A DNA stretch of 40,092 nt from an uncultured Granulosicoccaceae bacterium (GCA_937922015.1 CAKZVB010000062.1:1-40092), one strand, 5' to 3'. Positions 17,804 through 26,627 are shown, counted from the stretch's first letter. Program-made: numbers and translations. The notes: a model not told the origin generated them from the letters alone.

Positions 17804-18007
17804 TTGCAAGTGATTTCTGTCGCCTGCCGTGAGCTCGGTAACTTATTATTTGTCCCGTCCGGAATGAGCCTCTGTTGCCGCGACCCGGATGGTTGGCCCG
17901 GGTTCTGTATCGAGCGCTTTAAATATCCTCTGTGGCCACTGGTTTATGTGTTACAAGAACTGATGGCGGAAAAAACCAATTCCGATGGCCGAAGGATGTC
18001 GTGCTGA
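17804..18007 (+). CDS. Possible small ORF, hypothetical
   Basis: Open frame of 67 codons from TTG 17804, or 47 codons from ATG 17864, filling the gap between the flavoprotein and the transporter gene. It contains DPDGWPGFCIERF and a short hydrophobic piece PLWPLVYVL, with five cysteines. I recognise no family and there is no clear ribosome site. It may be chance. Confidence 0.2.
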   Translation: MQVISVACRELGNLLFVPSGMSLCCRDPDGWPGFCIERFKYPLWPLVYVLQELMAEKTNSDGRRMSC

Positions 18008-18019
18008 TGAGCGTCTATT

Positions 18020-18982
18020 GTGCTTAATCATTTGTTTCAAAATTCCAATGATGATAACCCTCGTCTGGCAGTAACCGTTATGCTGTGTGGATTACTGTGT
18101 CTGTCGCTACAGGATGCACTCATTAAAATGGCCAGCGATAAAACCACGCTTTGGCAATTGCAATCTTTTAGAGCGTTGGTGAATATTTTTTTCGTATGGA
18201 CAATTTTAAAACGCCTTATGCCGGCTTCAACTCTCAGGCCGAAACGTGTCGGCATTGTGGTCATGCGTTCGGTTTTTCAGGTCGGAGCGCTGACACTGTT
18301 CTTCGGCGGGGCACCTTTTCTTTCGCTGGCTCAAATGGCCGGTGGTTTGTATACCTTTCCCTTGTTTGTCGGTTTGTTTGGAATGTTGCTTGGCGAGTCG
18401 GTAGGTCCGCGCCGAATCTTTGCGATTATTGCAGGCTTCGCTGGCACATTGCTGGTCCTTAGGCCTGACGCGCAAGACTATTCTCTAATGGCGTTGATGC
18501 CGGTAGGTGCCGGTTTTTGTTACGCAATGTTCGTGGTGACAACTCGCAGGTTCTGTCGTGATGAATCACCACTGGCACTGGTTCTGTTTGCCAATATCAC
18601 TATCGCCACGGTCGGTCTGGCGGGGATGTATCTGGTACCGTGGTTGCCGGTCTCTGATGCGCAGCGACTGCAGTATCCCTTTTTACTGACTGTCAATGAA
18701 CCTCTTGTATTGATAGTGGTGCTGGTGATTTTGAGTTGCTCATTGTTAAACACGATAGGAAACCTCTGTTTGAGCAAGGCCTATCAGAGTGCAGATTCGT
18801 CTTTTCTCGCCCCCTTTGACTATAGTTACCTGTTATTTGCCACTGCCTGGGGTGTGATTCTGTTTGCTGATATCCCTCAATTTTCTACGGTGATGGGCTT
18901 GTTGTTAATTGCGGGCGCCGGGCTATTTGTGGCGTGGAGGGAACACCTTGCTGAGAAATCGAAAATTCATGGTGGCGACTAG
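18020..18982 (+). CDS. DMT-superfamily transporter (EamA)
   Basis: Inner-membrane transporter of the drug/metabolite superfamily, 320 aa, with about ten hydrophobic helices forming two EamA halves (about 20-155 and 165-310). The first half starts LAVTVMLCGLLCLSLQDALIK and has the family-typical early lysine in its first helix; the second ends with ATAWGVILFADIPQFSTVMG. Start is GTG 18020. Probably exports or imports a small metabolite; the substrate is unreadable. The stop codon TAG (18980-18982) is part of the CTAG that bounds palindromic element B, so the element seems to have inserted exactly at the gene end without shortening it. Confidence 0.88.
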   Translation: MLNHLFQNSNDDNPRLAVTVMLCGLLCLSLQDALIKMASDKTTLWQLQSFRALVNIFFVWTILKRLMPASTLRPKRVGIVVMRSVFQVGALTLFFGGAPFLSLAQMAGGLYTFPLFVGLFGMLLGESVGPRRIFAIIAGFAGTLLVLRPDAQDYSLMALMPVGAGFCYAMFVVTTRRFCRDESPLALVLFANITIATVGLAGMYLVPWLPVSDAQRLQYPFLLTVNEPLVLIVVLVILSCSLLNTIGNLCLSKAYQSADSSFLAPFDYSYLLFATAWGVILFADIPQFSTVMGLLLIAGAGLFVAWREHLAEKSKIHGGD

Positions 18983-19146
18983 GAGTCTGCGCGGTAGAAG
19001 TCTGCGTAGCGAGAATGTGCCATGGCGAGGGCGTTTTTACGATCATTTGAGGCGCATAGTCATTCGTACGTAACGAAAATTATCGATAAAAACTCACCGT
19101 CAGGGCGCGTTCGCAGTAGCAGAGTTTCTACCGCGCAGACTCCTAG
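18979..19146. repeat. Palindromic MITE-like element B, CTAG-bounded
   Basis: Perfect 21-nt terminal inverted repeats (18979-18999 and 19126-19146) begin and end with CTAG, consistent with a 4-bp target duplication around an element of about 160 bp. The interior continues as an imperfect hairpin. Its loop (19051-19074) matches the loop of element A at 21 of 24 positions, and GCGTAGCGAG is also shared with A. The left CTAG includes the TAG stop of the DMT gene. No ORF. Confidence 0.85.
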
Positions 19147-19382
19147 CCCGCATTATTCATGAGGTGGCTGGCGAAATAGGCTTTTATGTCTTTATTTATA
19201 GTGTTTGCAGTGAATAAATGGTCAACCCTCAAATGACAGACTGTCTATTCGACGCCAGAGCCAATAGCGCGTCACATCTCACCCGATCCACATGCCTAGT
19301 GGCGGGCCACGCTTCTCAGGCGATAGGGCGACCTGCTTAGCGCTATTGACTCTGGTCGCCGAATCCTCATGAGTAATACAGG
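19147..19382. repeat. Palindromic element D adjoining element B
   Basis: Begins CCCGCATTATTCATGAGG after a CTAG (19143-19146) and ends CCTCATGAGTAATACAGG before another CTAG (19383-19386). The 22-nt ends, CTAG included, match at 19 positions in inverted orientation. A second nested inverted repeat lies inside: 19247-19270 against 19340-19364, about 22 of 24 with one gap. It is unrelated in sequence to A, B and C and shares the middle CTAG with B. Non-coding. Confidence 0.75.
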
Positions 19383-19509
19383 CTAGCGCTTCCGGGCGAT
19401 TTTGATCAGCGCAGGTAGATTTTTTCACTTGATAATGGGCGCTCTTCGGCGCAACCTATAGGGGTCGCACCCCACAATTCGGGGGCGTTATCCCGAGGAG
19501 GAATAATCT

Positions 19510-20538
19510 GTGAAGAAGTCAAATAATATCGCCGCGGCAGTGGGTATTGCGCTGCTCGGCTCCGTGTCGCACGGCATTGCTGCTGAAAAACTCACGTACT
19601 ATTGCAGTGCGCAGGAAGACTGGTGCCAGCTGATGGCAAAGGGCTTTGAAGAAGCCACCGGTATCAAAGTCGCCATGACTCGCAAAAGTTCGGGTGAGAC
19701 TCTGGCGCAAATCAAGGCAGAGGCCAGTAATCCGAAAGGCGATGTGTGGTGGGGCGGTACCGGTGATCCGCACTTGCAGGCGGCGGAAGACGGGCTGACT
19801 GTAGCCTACGAATCCCCCATGCGTGCCGAACTGAACGACTGGTCCATTAGTCAATCTGAGTCTGCCGGCAACAAGACCATTGGTATTTACTCCGGCGCGT
19901 TGGGTTATGGCTATAATGAAGAAATTCTCAAGGCCAACAATCTGCCTGTGCCCGCTTGTTGGGAAGATTTGTTGAAACCCGAGTACAAGGGCCATGTGCA
20001 AATGGCGAACCCCAATTCTTCAGGTACGGCATACACCACACTGGCGACTATTGTGCAATTGTTCGGTGAAGACGAGGGCTTTGAATTTATGAAGGGCCTG
20101 CACAAGAACATTAACCAGTACACCAAGTCCGGCTCTGCCCCCATTAAGGCAGCTGCTCGTGGTGAAAACACGATCGGTATTGTGTTTATGCACGATGCAG
20201 TAAAGCAGGCTGTGTCGGGTTTCCCGATTAAAGTTGTCGCGCCTTGTGAAGGCACCGGCTACGAGATCGGTTCCATGAGTCTGATTAAAGATGGTCGTAA
20301 CCTTGAAAACGCTAAAAAGTTTTATGACTGGGCGTTGACTGCGGATGTTCAGTCCCGTTCACTTGAAGTCAAGGCGTTTCAGGTCATGTCCAACAAAGCT
20401 GCCGAAAGTTCACCTCAGGCACCTGACCTCGCATCGATCAAGCTGATCGACTATGACTTCAAAAAGTATGGGTCTTCAGCAGAGCGTAAGCGTCTGCTAA
20501 AGAAGTGGGACGACGAAGTGTCTACGCTTCCACGTTAA
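19510..20538 (+). CDS. ABC transporter substrate-binding protein, AfuA/FbpA type
   Basis: Periplasmic binding protein, 342 aa, with a Sec signal cut near HGIAAE (residue about 24). The start is GTG with a strong AGGAGG ribosome site. Family segments are LTYYCSAQEDWC, GDVWWGGTGDPHLQA, GALGYGYN, CWEDLLKPEYKGHVQMANPN and CEGTGYEIGSMSLIK. Four cysteines in the mature part may form disulfides. Ferric-binding FbpA proteins carry an adjacent pair of iron-binding tyrosines in the second half; none is seen here, so the ligand may be something other than iron (hexose phosphate or phosphonate in related proteins). First gene of an operon with the permease and ATPase downstream. Confidence 0.87.
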   Translation: MKKSNNIAAAVGIALLGSVSHGIAAEKLTYYCSAQEDWCQLMAKGFEEATGIKVAMTRKSSGETLAQIKAEASNPKGDVWWGGTGDPHLQAAEDGLTVAYESPMRAELNDWSISQSESAGNKTIGIYSGALGYGYNEEILKANNLPVPACWEDLLKPEYKGHVQMANPNSSGTAYTTLATIVQLFGEDEGFEFMKGLHKNINQYTKSGSAPIKAAARGENTIGIVFMHDAVKQAVSGFPIKVVAPCEGTGYEIGSMSLIKDGRNLENAKKFYDWALTADVQSRSLEVKAFQVMSNKAAESSPQAPDLASIKLIDYDFKKYGSSAERKRLLKKWDDEVSTLPR

Positions 20539-20548
20539 AGCTGTTGAG

Positions 20549-20575
20549 CCGGTGGTGTGCAATGCACATCGCCGG
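20549..20575 (+). terminator. Intercistronic hairpin after the binding-protein gene
   Basis: A 12-bp stem (20549-20560 with 20564-20575, two of its pairs being G-U) closes a 3-nt loop just after the binding-protein stop and before the permease gene. There is no T-run. Such hairpins commonly reduce read-through or protect the upstream mRNA, so the binding protein is made in excess of the membrane parts. Confidence 0.55.
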
Positions 20576-20614
20576 TAATCTTTCGTCACTTCTATTTCCG
20601 GACTCCGCAAACAA

Positions 20615-22843
20615 TTGTTAGTTACCTCAGCCGATGTACAATCCGGCACCCGTGCCGGCCGCGTGGTTATGTTGTGGCTGCTTATTGGTTTCGCCGGTTA
20701 TTTCTTAGCGCCATGGTACATTCTTGAAGATGGCTTCTTCAGTTTTGAATGGCTCGATGGCTATCCCTTCGACACTGACTATGCACCGGCAGCTTTCCTT
20801 ATTTCTCAGGGAGAGAAAATCTGGTTAGCGCCTCTGATTCTTCCGCTGCTGTTACCGTTGTTTGTCCTCAAGCGGCAATCCAGCCGTTTGTTTTCGACCC
20901 TGCTAATTGTGGCGGGGGCCAGCGGTCTGTTCTATTTATTCGCGCAGGGATTTTCTATTGGTATCCGCGGCTTTAACGCTCAGTGGATGGCGACACTGTT
21001 CGGAGATCTGGGGGACCGGCAATTCGGGTTTGGCTACGGTGCGGTTTTATTGTCAGCAACGTTTTTATTTTACCTGACAACCGGCATTGCATCACGTGGC
21101 TACATCAATGGCGATATCTTTGTTGTCGGTGCCATCGGTTTTATAATTGCTATCGTGGCGATCTTTATTTTTTTTCCGATTGCGCAAATGTTGTCGAGCG
21201 CGTTGCGCGACAATGATGGTGTGTATTCTGTTTCGGTCTTTATCAGCAAGTTTTCTGAAAATAAAATATGGGGTCTTGGCTGCCTGACCGAGAACCGCGG
21301 TTGTGGTGTGGCATGGAACTCATTGTTTCTCGCGGTGATTGTCGGCGCGGCAACCACGCTATTGGGTTTGGTGTTTGCACTGGTGGCTACTCGATCCGGC
21401 TTTCGCTACGGCAATTGGCTGCGCGCGCTGACTGTACTGCCTATTATTACGCCGCCGTTTGTAATCGGTCTGGCGATAATTCTGCTGTTCGGCTTGTCCG
21501 GGAGCGTCACGCAATGGGTAGCCGGTGTACTGGACCTGCAACCAACTCGCTGGGTTTACGGGCTGCCGGGCATTATGATCGCGCAAATGTTGTCGTTTAC
21601 TCCCATTGCTTTTCTGGTGCTTATCGGTGTGGTAGAAGGCGTCAGCCCTTCAATGGAAGAGGCATCACAAACCCTGCGTGCCAGTCGCTGGTATACCTTT
21701 AAGACCGTGACTTTTCCGTTAATAAGACCTGGCCTTGCCAACGCGTTTTTACTTGGGTTTATAGAGAGCATGGCGGACTTCGGCAACCCGCTGGTGCTGG
21801 GTGGTAACTACGATGTGCTATCCACTGAAATCTTTTTTGCAATTGTCGGTGCACAGAATGATCAGGGCAGGGCGGCGGTGCTTGCGATAGTTCTGTTGAT
21901 GTTTACGCTAACCGCTTTTTATGCTCAGCGACGCTGGCTGGGGCGTAAGTCATATATCACCAAAACCGGTAAGGGCGATGGTGGCAGTCATACACTGATG
22001 CCAAAAAGAATTTTATGGCCGTGTTATACCATCGCTACAGTCTGGGTGGTATTTACTGTGACTGTTTACAGTATGATTATCTATGGAGGTTTTGTAGAGA
22101 CCTGGGGCTTAAATCACACGCTCACCTTTAAGCACTACATCACTACATTTGCCGTCGGCTACAATGAATTTGGTATTCATTTCAAGGGCGCTGCATGGGA
22201 TTCTTTTTTTACCACGCTTAAAATCGCCGCCGCCGCCGCGCCACTTACTGCAATGGTCGGTCTTATCACAGCCTATCTGCTGGTGCGACAACAGTTCCAT
22301 GGGAAAAACTGGTTTGAGTTTGGCACCATGTTGAGCTTTGCGATCCCCGGCACCGTTGTCGGGGTAAGCTACATACTGGCGTTTAACGTGCCACCGCTTG
22401 AGCTGACCGGCACCGGAATCATATTGATCATAAGCTTCGTGTTCCGGAACATGCCAGTGGGCGTCAGGGCCGGGATAGCGTCAATGTCACAGCTTGATAA
22501 AAGCCTTGATGAGGCCTCTTTAACACTCGGAGCAAGTACCTGGCGTACATTCCGAAAAGTTATTCTGCCATTGATGCGACCGGCAATACTAGCGGCACTT
22601 GTGTTCAGTTTTGTACGTGCAATGACAGCGATCAGTGCGGTGATCTTTCTGGTCAGTGCCGAATACAATATGGCCACCAGCTATATCATTGGTCGGGTAG
22701 AGAACAATGACTATGGCATCGCCATTGCCTATTCGACGGTGCTTATCTTTACCATGCTTACAGCAATAGTGTTATTCCAGTTGCTGGTGGGTCGTAACCA
22801 GACTTCCCGTCCTTTCGCCCAGTCCCGAACCAACGTTGGTTGA
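20615..22843 (+). CDS. ABC transporter permease, two fused halves (FbpB type)
   Basis: Inner-membrane permease, 742 aa, with two BPD_transp_1 domains in one chain, as usual for the ferric/AfuB type. The first half has the ATPase-contact EAA loop VVEGVSPSMEEASQTLRAS and the second MSQLDKSLDEASLTLGAS. About twelve or more hydrophobic segments are visible, including an N-terminal group before the first core domain. Start is TTG 20615. Its end overlaps the earliest possible ATPase start by 8 bp, so the two are coupled. Confidence 0.9.
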   Translation: MLVTSADVQSGTRAGRVVMLWLLIGFAGYFLAPWYILEDGFFSFEWLDGYPFDTDYAPAAFLISQGEKIWLAPLILPLLLPLFVLKRQSSRLFSTLLIVAGASGLFYLFAQGFSIGIRGFNAQWMATLFGDLGDRQFGFGYGAVLLSATFLFYLTTGIASRGYINGDIFVVGAIGFIIAIVAIFIFFPIAQMLSSALRDNDGVYSVSVFISKFSENKIWGLGCLTENRGCGVAWNSLFLAVIVGAATTLLGLVFALVATRSGFRYGNWLRALTVLPIITPPFVIGLAIILLFGLSGSVTQWVAGVLDLQPTRWVYGLPGIMIAQMLSFTPIAFLVLIGVVEGVSPSMEEASQTLRASRWYTFKTVTFPLIRPGLANAFLLGFIESMADFGNPLVLGGNYDVLSTEIFFAIVGAQNDQGRAAVLAIVLLMFTLTAFYAQRRWLGRKSYITKTGKGDGGSHTLMPKRILWPCYTIATVWVVFTVTVYSMIIYGGFVETWGLNHTLTFKHYITTFAVGYNEFGIHFKGAAWDSFFTTLKIAAAAAPLTAMVGLITAYLLVRQQFHGKNWFEFGTMLSFAIPGTVVGVSYILAFNVPPLELTGTGIILIISFVFRNMPVGVRAGIASMSQLDKSLDEASLTLGASTWRTFRKVILPLMRPAILAALVFSFVRAMTAISAVIFLVSAEYNMATSYIIGRVENNDYGIAIAYSTVLIFTMLTAIVLFQLLVGRNQTSRPFAQSRTNVG

Positions 22844-22847
22844 CACC

Positions 22848-23939
22848 ATGAACCAAAGCGAACTCCAGACTCGTGCTGCCTCTGTTGAATTCAGATCGGT
22901 TTCCAAGCGCTACGGTACCGAGGTAACAGCAGTGGACAATGTTTCACTGCATATAGAGGCCGGTGAACTAGTCACTCTGCTGGGTCCGTCCGGTTGTGGT
23001 AAAACCACCACACTGAGAATGATCGCCGGTCTGGAAATGGCTTCAGCCGGACAGATACTCATTGGTGGGCGGGATGTTACACAGCTTCCGGCCACTGACC
23101 GCGATGTGTCTATGGTATTTCAGTCCTATGCATTGTTTCCTCACATGACGGTGCTGGAGAATGTCTGTTATGGATTACAAGCGTCTGGAAAGAGTAAAAA
23201 AGCAAGTGTCGAGCGTGCAGAATACGGTCTTGATCTGATAGGCCTTAAAGGCTATGGCAGCAGGTTGCCCAGTGAATTGTCCGGTGGTCAGCAACAACGG
23301 GTCGCTGTGGCAAGAGCGTTGGTGCTGGAACCCCAGGTGCTGTTGTTTGACGAACCATTGTCTAATCTGGACGCGAAGTTACGACGTCAGGTTCGGGATG
23401 ATATTCGAGAGATACAACAACGTTTACAGTTAACCGTTGTCTATGTCACCCACGATCAGGAGGAAGCATTAGCTGTTTCCGATCGTATTATAGTCATGAA
23501 AAACGCAATGATAGCGCAGGTCGGTACCCCGCGAGAATTATACGAACAGCCGGCAAGCGAATTTGTGGCCGATTTTATCGGTGAGGCGAATATTATCGAT
23601 GCAGAAATCAGTGATGTTACTGATGGTGTAGCCACGGTGCATGTTGGCAATTTTATTCTTAGTCTGGATGCCCGGGGGTTATCTGCGGGTCGTGCAAAAG
23701 TTGCCGTCAGACCCAATAGAATAATACTGCAGTCTGGTGATGAAGCGGATGGTCGGTCAATGCCAGGGGTAATTGATAAAGCGACTTATGTGGGTGATCG
23801 CATAGAGTATAAAGTTCGCACGGGAAGTGGTGTTTTGTTTTGTACCAGTGAAGCGACTGATCATCAGTGGCAAGGCGATGCAGAAGTCAGGGTGCGGTTT
23901 GATGATAATGGTCCTGTGTTGCTGGAGAACCGTGCATGA
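22848..23939 (+). CDS. ABC transporter ATP-binding protein (FbpC/PotA type)
   Basis: Cytoplasmic ATPase, about 363 aa. Walker A GPSGCGKTT, signature LSGGQQQR, Walker B LLFDEPLSNLD and switch histidine VTHDQEEA are all consensus. The C-terminal third (from about residue 240) is a TOBE-type regulatory domain, as in iron, phosphonate and polyamine ATPases. The frame is open from TTG 22836; ATG 22848 is the likelier start and lies just after the permease stop. Third gene of the ABC operon. Confidence 0.93.
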   Translation: MNQSELQTRAASVEFRSVSKRYGTEVTAVDNVSLHIEAGELVTLLGPSGCGKTTTLRMIAGLEMASAGQILIGGRDVTQLPATDRDVSMVFQSYALFPHMTVLENVCYGLQASGKSKKASVERAEYGLDLIGLKGYGSRLPSELSGGQQQRVAVARALVLEPQVLLFDEPLSNLDAKLRRQVRDDIREIQQRLQLTVVYVTHDQEEALAVSDRIIVMKNAMIAQVGTPRELYEQPASEFVADFIGEANIIDAEISDVTDGVATVHVGNFILSLDARGLSAGRAKVAVRPNRIILQSGDEADGRSMPGVIDKATYVGDRIEYKVRTGSGVLFCTSEATDHQWQGDAEVRVRFDDNGPVLLENRA

Positions 23940-24319
23940 TTCCGTCATTGCCATCCTGGGGGCTGATTTTGCGAAATTAATGGTGTGTTTTAGTATTTTG
24001 AATAGAATTCAGTCTGGCAACAATGCAATATGCCGTTGGTTTGAGCAGCAGTGTGTGACTGTGTGACGTGCTGGATCCGTAGTCCCAAGCGAATGCGATT
24101 AAATCGTTGCTGCGCATAACAAAAAAACAGATAAGCATATCAATTTTGATCTGCGGTTTGTAAAAGATACTGTATCTTTTCGGAATAACACGATTGGAAA
24201 ATCGCGCCAACTACTACTTTAGTTTAATGCACAGTCGAAAAAAAACCTGTAGATTGTGAATAAACCGGAGCAGTACGGGAGGCTACCTATGCTCGGTGCA
24301 TGAGGTGGGTGAAGAGTCC
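23940..24319. promoter_or_regulatory. Intergenic region with 19-bp palindrome upstream of kinase
   Basis: A gap of about 360 bp, AT-rich for the window. AAAAGATAC-T-GTATCTTTT (24162-24180) is a perfect palindrome with a 1-nt centre. That is too tight for a hairpin loop, so a protein-binding site upstream of the histidine kinase gene is the better reading. No gene is recognised. Confidence 0.5.
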
Positions 24320-26440
24320 ATGGAAGAATTGGAAAACGCAAAGACCGATAGAGTCGCAAAAAAGGGCAGGACCGGTGAAACAACACCGGGTTCTGCCGGG
24401 GGTGTGCTTTCTGGATCAAATGAAAATCAAGAATGCGTAGCGCGGTTTTCTCTGGTATTGCCTGATCCTGCAGATCCGGAACTATTATCACTGTTGTCAT
24501 CAAACGACAAAGTGCGTGTGCTGCAGGACACTCCTCAAGTTATTGCAGATGCAAGGGTTGTTGATGTTCGCAGTGGTCAGTTTCAATTTCCTGCCGCTTT
24601 AGCGGAGCGTACTACACCTGCCTTCTTACTGGTGATAGACCAACATACCTCTTCGGATTTTATAGATTCTCTTAATCTGTCAGCGCAGTCTGCCGTCGAG
24701 ATGATTACACTGGCAGAAATTTCCTCTCCGGTATTTGAATTAAGACTCAGCATGTTGTGCAAGCGTGCCGCCGCGCAAACAACTGGTGACGTTGTACGTG
24801 ATAACGCCTATTCAATACTGCGGACTGTCATGCAGCTATCCAATGACTGGATGGTTCTAAAAGGTCTTGACCATAAATTTCTGCTTGCCTCTAAGACATT
24901 TTGTTCTCAGTTCGGGCTTACAGAAGATGAAATTCTCGGTAAAGATGATCTTGAGATTGGCACTCCAAGAGACCTGGTTCTGGGTAAGCCCGATACCAAC
25001 TGGATTGGTTACTGGGAACAGGATGACCGGGTAACGGATTCTGGTGAACCTGTGTTGCTGGAAGGAATAGTTGTCTATGACGAAGATGACGCTGAAGTTA
25101 CTGAAAGTACCAAAAAGGTGCCACTGAAGGATGCCAGTGGTCGGGTCTATGGAATGCTTGTTGTTGTGTTTGAAATAACCAGTCCACAGATGCGTTCGGA
25201 TGACGAAAAGAGAATTGCAGAGAGACGAAAACTACAGAAGCGGGATTGGGAGAAGCGCAGAAATTTAAGTCGATCACCTGCTTTGCTGGAAATGCATATG
25301 GAAAAGAGGCTGATAGAAGTACAAAAACAAGCCTCGGAAAAAGCCTTTGTTGCCAAAAATCAGTTTGTTGCTGCAGCCAGTCATGACTTAAGACAACCGC
25401 TTCATGCAATTGGACTGTTTTTGCATGCGTTGGAAAATATCGTCAGCGACAGTGATGCCCATCGCGTAATTCGCAAGATTAAGCGGTGTCATCAATCGCT
25501 CAATGACTTACTTAATAGTCTGCTGGATATATCCTGCCTTGATGCCAATGTGGTGTCTGTGAAAAAAACTCACTTTTCTGTCAATACTGTTTTAGACAAA
25601 TTGACGGACGAGCTTAGAGAGAAGGCAGAGAATCAACACGTTGAATGGCGGGTGAACTCTGATAATTCGATTGTATACACGGATGAAATACTTCTTGCCC
25701 GCATACTGCGAAATTTACTGACAAATGCAATAAACCATTCTGCTGGTCGCACAGTGACGGTTCGTGCCGCTCAACTGGATAACACGGTAGAAGTGGTGGT
25801 ATCAGATACTGGTGATGGCATACCAGTGAAACTGCAGGAATCAATCTTCGACGAATTCTTTCGAATTGAGAGTGCCGAAAAAGATATACCCGGATTGGGA
25901 TTGGGTTTGGCGATTGTTCGTCGCTTGTGTCTGCTGCTCGACATCAAGCTGGAAATGCAATCGATTGAAACAATGGGTACCGAATTTACCCTTACTGTTC
26001 AGCCGGGTAACCACGACCAGCTAACTAGTGCTGGTGCCACCATTACATCGTCGCTAAACACCAGCCCTTCCATTCTGGTGGTTGATGATGAGGCCGCTGT
26101 TCGCGAAGCGGTGGAGGCGGTGTTGTTGCAGCAAGGGTGCCGGGTTGCTACTGCTGACTCGGCAGAGGCAATGATTAATCGTATTCATCGCGAGAAACTG
26201 TCACCGGATCTTATCCTGGTGGACTATCGCCTGAAAAACGGGGTGACTGGTGATAAAGCGCTGTCACAAATAGAACAAGCAACTGGTATTGATTGTGAGG
26301 TGATTATAATTACCGGTGAAACCTCGGAAGACGATTTGCGGGAAATAAATTCGTGTGGCTACAAGGTGTTGCAAAAGCCTGTGTCTGCAAAAAAATTGCT
26401 GGGTGCTGTCAAGGAGGCATTGTCTCCGGAGAGCGCTTAG
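24320..26440 (+). CDS. Hybrid sensor histidine kinase / response regulator
   Basis: Soluble hybrid kinase, 706-714 aa, without membrane segments. Residue numbers use the earlier GTG 24296 start; ATG 24320 is preferred. Residues about 47-160 form a weak, unidentified alpha/beta domain. A PAS domain follows at about 180-295, then a coiled coil (300-352), HisKA with ASHDLRQPLH (phospho-His363), HATPase boxes RNLLTNAINHS, DTGDGIP and GLGLGLAIV, and a C-terminal receiver with ILVVDDE and phospho-Asp643 in LVDYRLKNG. There is no DNA-binding domain, so a partner regulator must be encoded elsewhere. It follows the ABC operon after about 360 bp and may respond to its substrate; that is inference from position only. 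Element C starts just after its stop. Confidence 0.9.
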   Translation: MEELENAKTDRVAKKGRTGETTPGSAGGVLSGSNENQECVARFSLVLPDPADPELLSLLSSNDKVRVLQDTPQVIADARVVDVRSGQFQFPAALAERTTPAFLLVIDQHTSSDFIDSLNLSAQSAVEMITLAEISSPVFELRLSMLCKRAAAQTTGDVVRDNAYSILRTVMQLSNDWMVLKGLDHKFLLASKTFCSQFGLTEDEILGKDDLEIGTPRDLVLGKPDTNWIGYWEQDDRVTDSGEPVLLEGIVVYDEDDAEVTESTKKVPLKDASGRVYGMLVVVFEITSPQMRSDDEKRIAERRKLQKRDWEKRRNLSRSPALLEMHMEKRLIEVQKQASEKAFVAKNQFVAAASHDLRQPLHAIGLFLHALENIVSDSDAHRVIRKIKRCHQSLNDLLNSLLDISCLDANVVSVKKTHFSVNTVLDKLTDELREKAENQHVEWRVNSDNSIVYTDEILLARILRNLLTNAINHSAGRTVTVRAAQLDNTVEVVVSDTGDGIPVKLQESIFDEFFRIESAEKDIPGLGLGLAIVRRLCLLLDIKLEMQSIETMGTEFTLTVQPGNHDQLTSAGATITSSLNTSPSILVVDDEAAVREAVEAVLLQQGCRVATADSAEAMINRIHREKLSPDLILVDYRLKNGVTGDKALSQIEQATGIDCEVIIITGETSEDDLREINSCGYKVLQKPVSAKKLLGAVKEALSPESA

Positions 26441-26451
26441 TTATTCAATAA

Positions 26452-26627
26452 GCACCTTGCAGAAACTGGTGCTATGCGGACTATCTGTCTGCAATCTTTC
26501 GCCGACCACATGAGTTGATTGCGAATGACCCGTACTTATACTTAATAATGAATGGGCCCGCATGTGAGGTAAAGCTCACGCACTTGAGCGATCCTCATTA
26601 CACCCCATGTTTCTAAATGGGTACTAT
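26452..26627. repeat. Palindromic element C, diverged relative of A
   Basis: Fills the gap between two convergent genes. GCAATCTTTCGCCGACCACATG, split here as GCAATCTTTCG and CCGACCACATG (26491-26512), is an exact 22-nt match to the minus strand of element A, and CTCACGCACTTGAGCGATCCTC also aligns with A. C therefore lies in the opposite orientation, with a longer and more diverged loop. Its right edge (CTAT, 26624-26627) supplies the TAG stop of the LysR gene on the minus strand. The flanks no longer match, consistent with an older insertion. Confidence 0.75.

Noticed and set aside
26433..26455. Second copy of the palindrome core (GCGCTTAGTTATTC) at the kinase stop codon
   Set aside because: About 19 of 23 positions resemble the core of element A, but it lacks arms of its own and part encodes the kinase C-terminus; it may be coincidence or a remnant of C.
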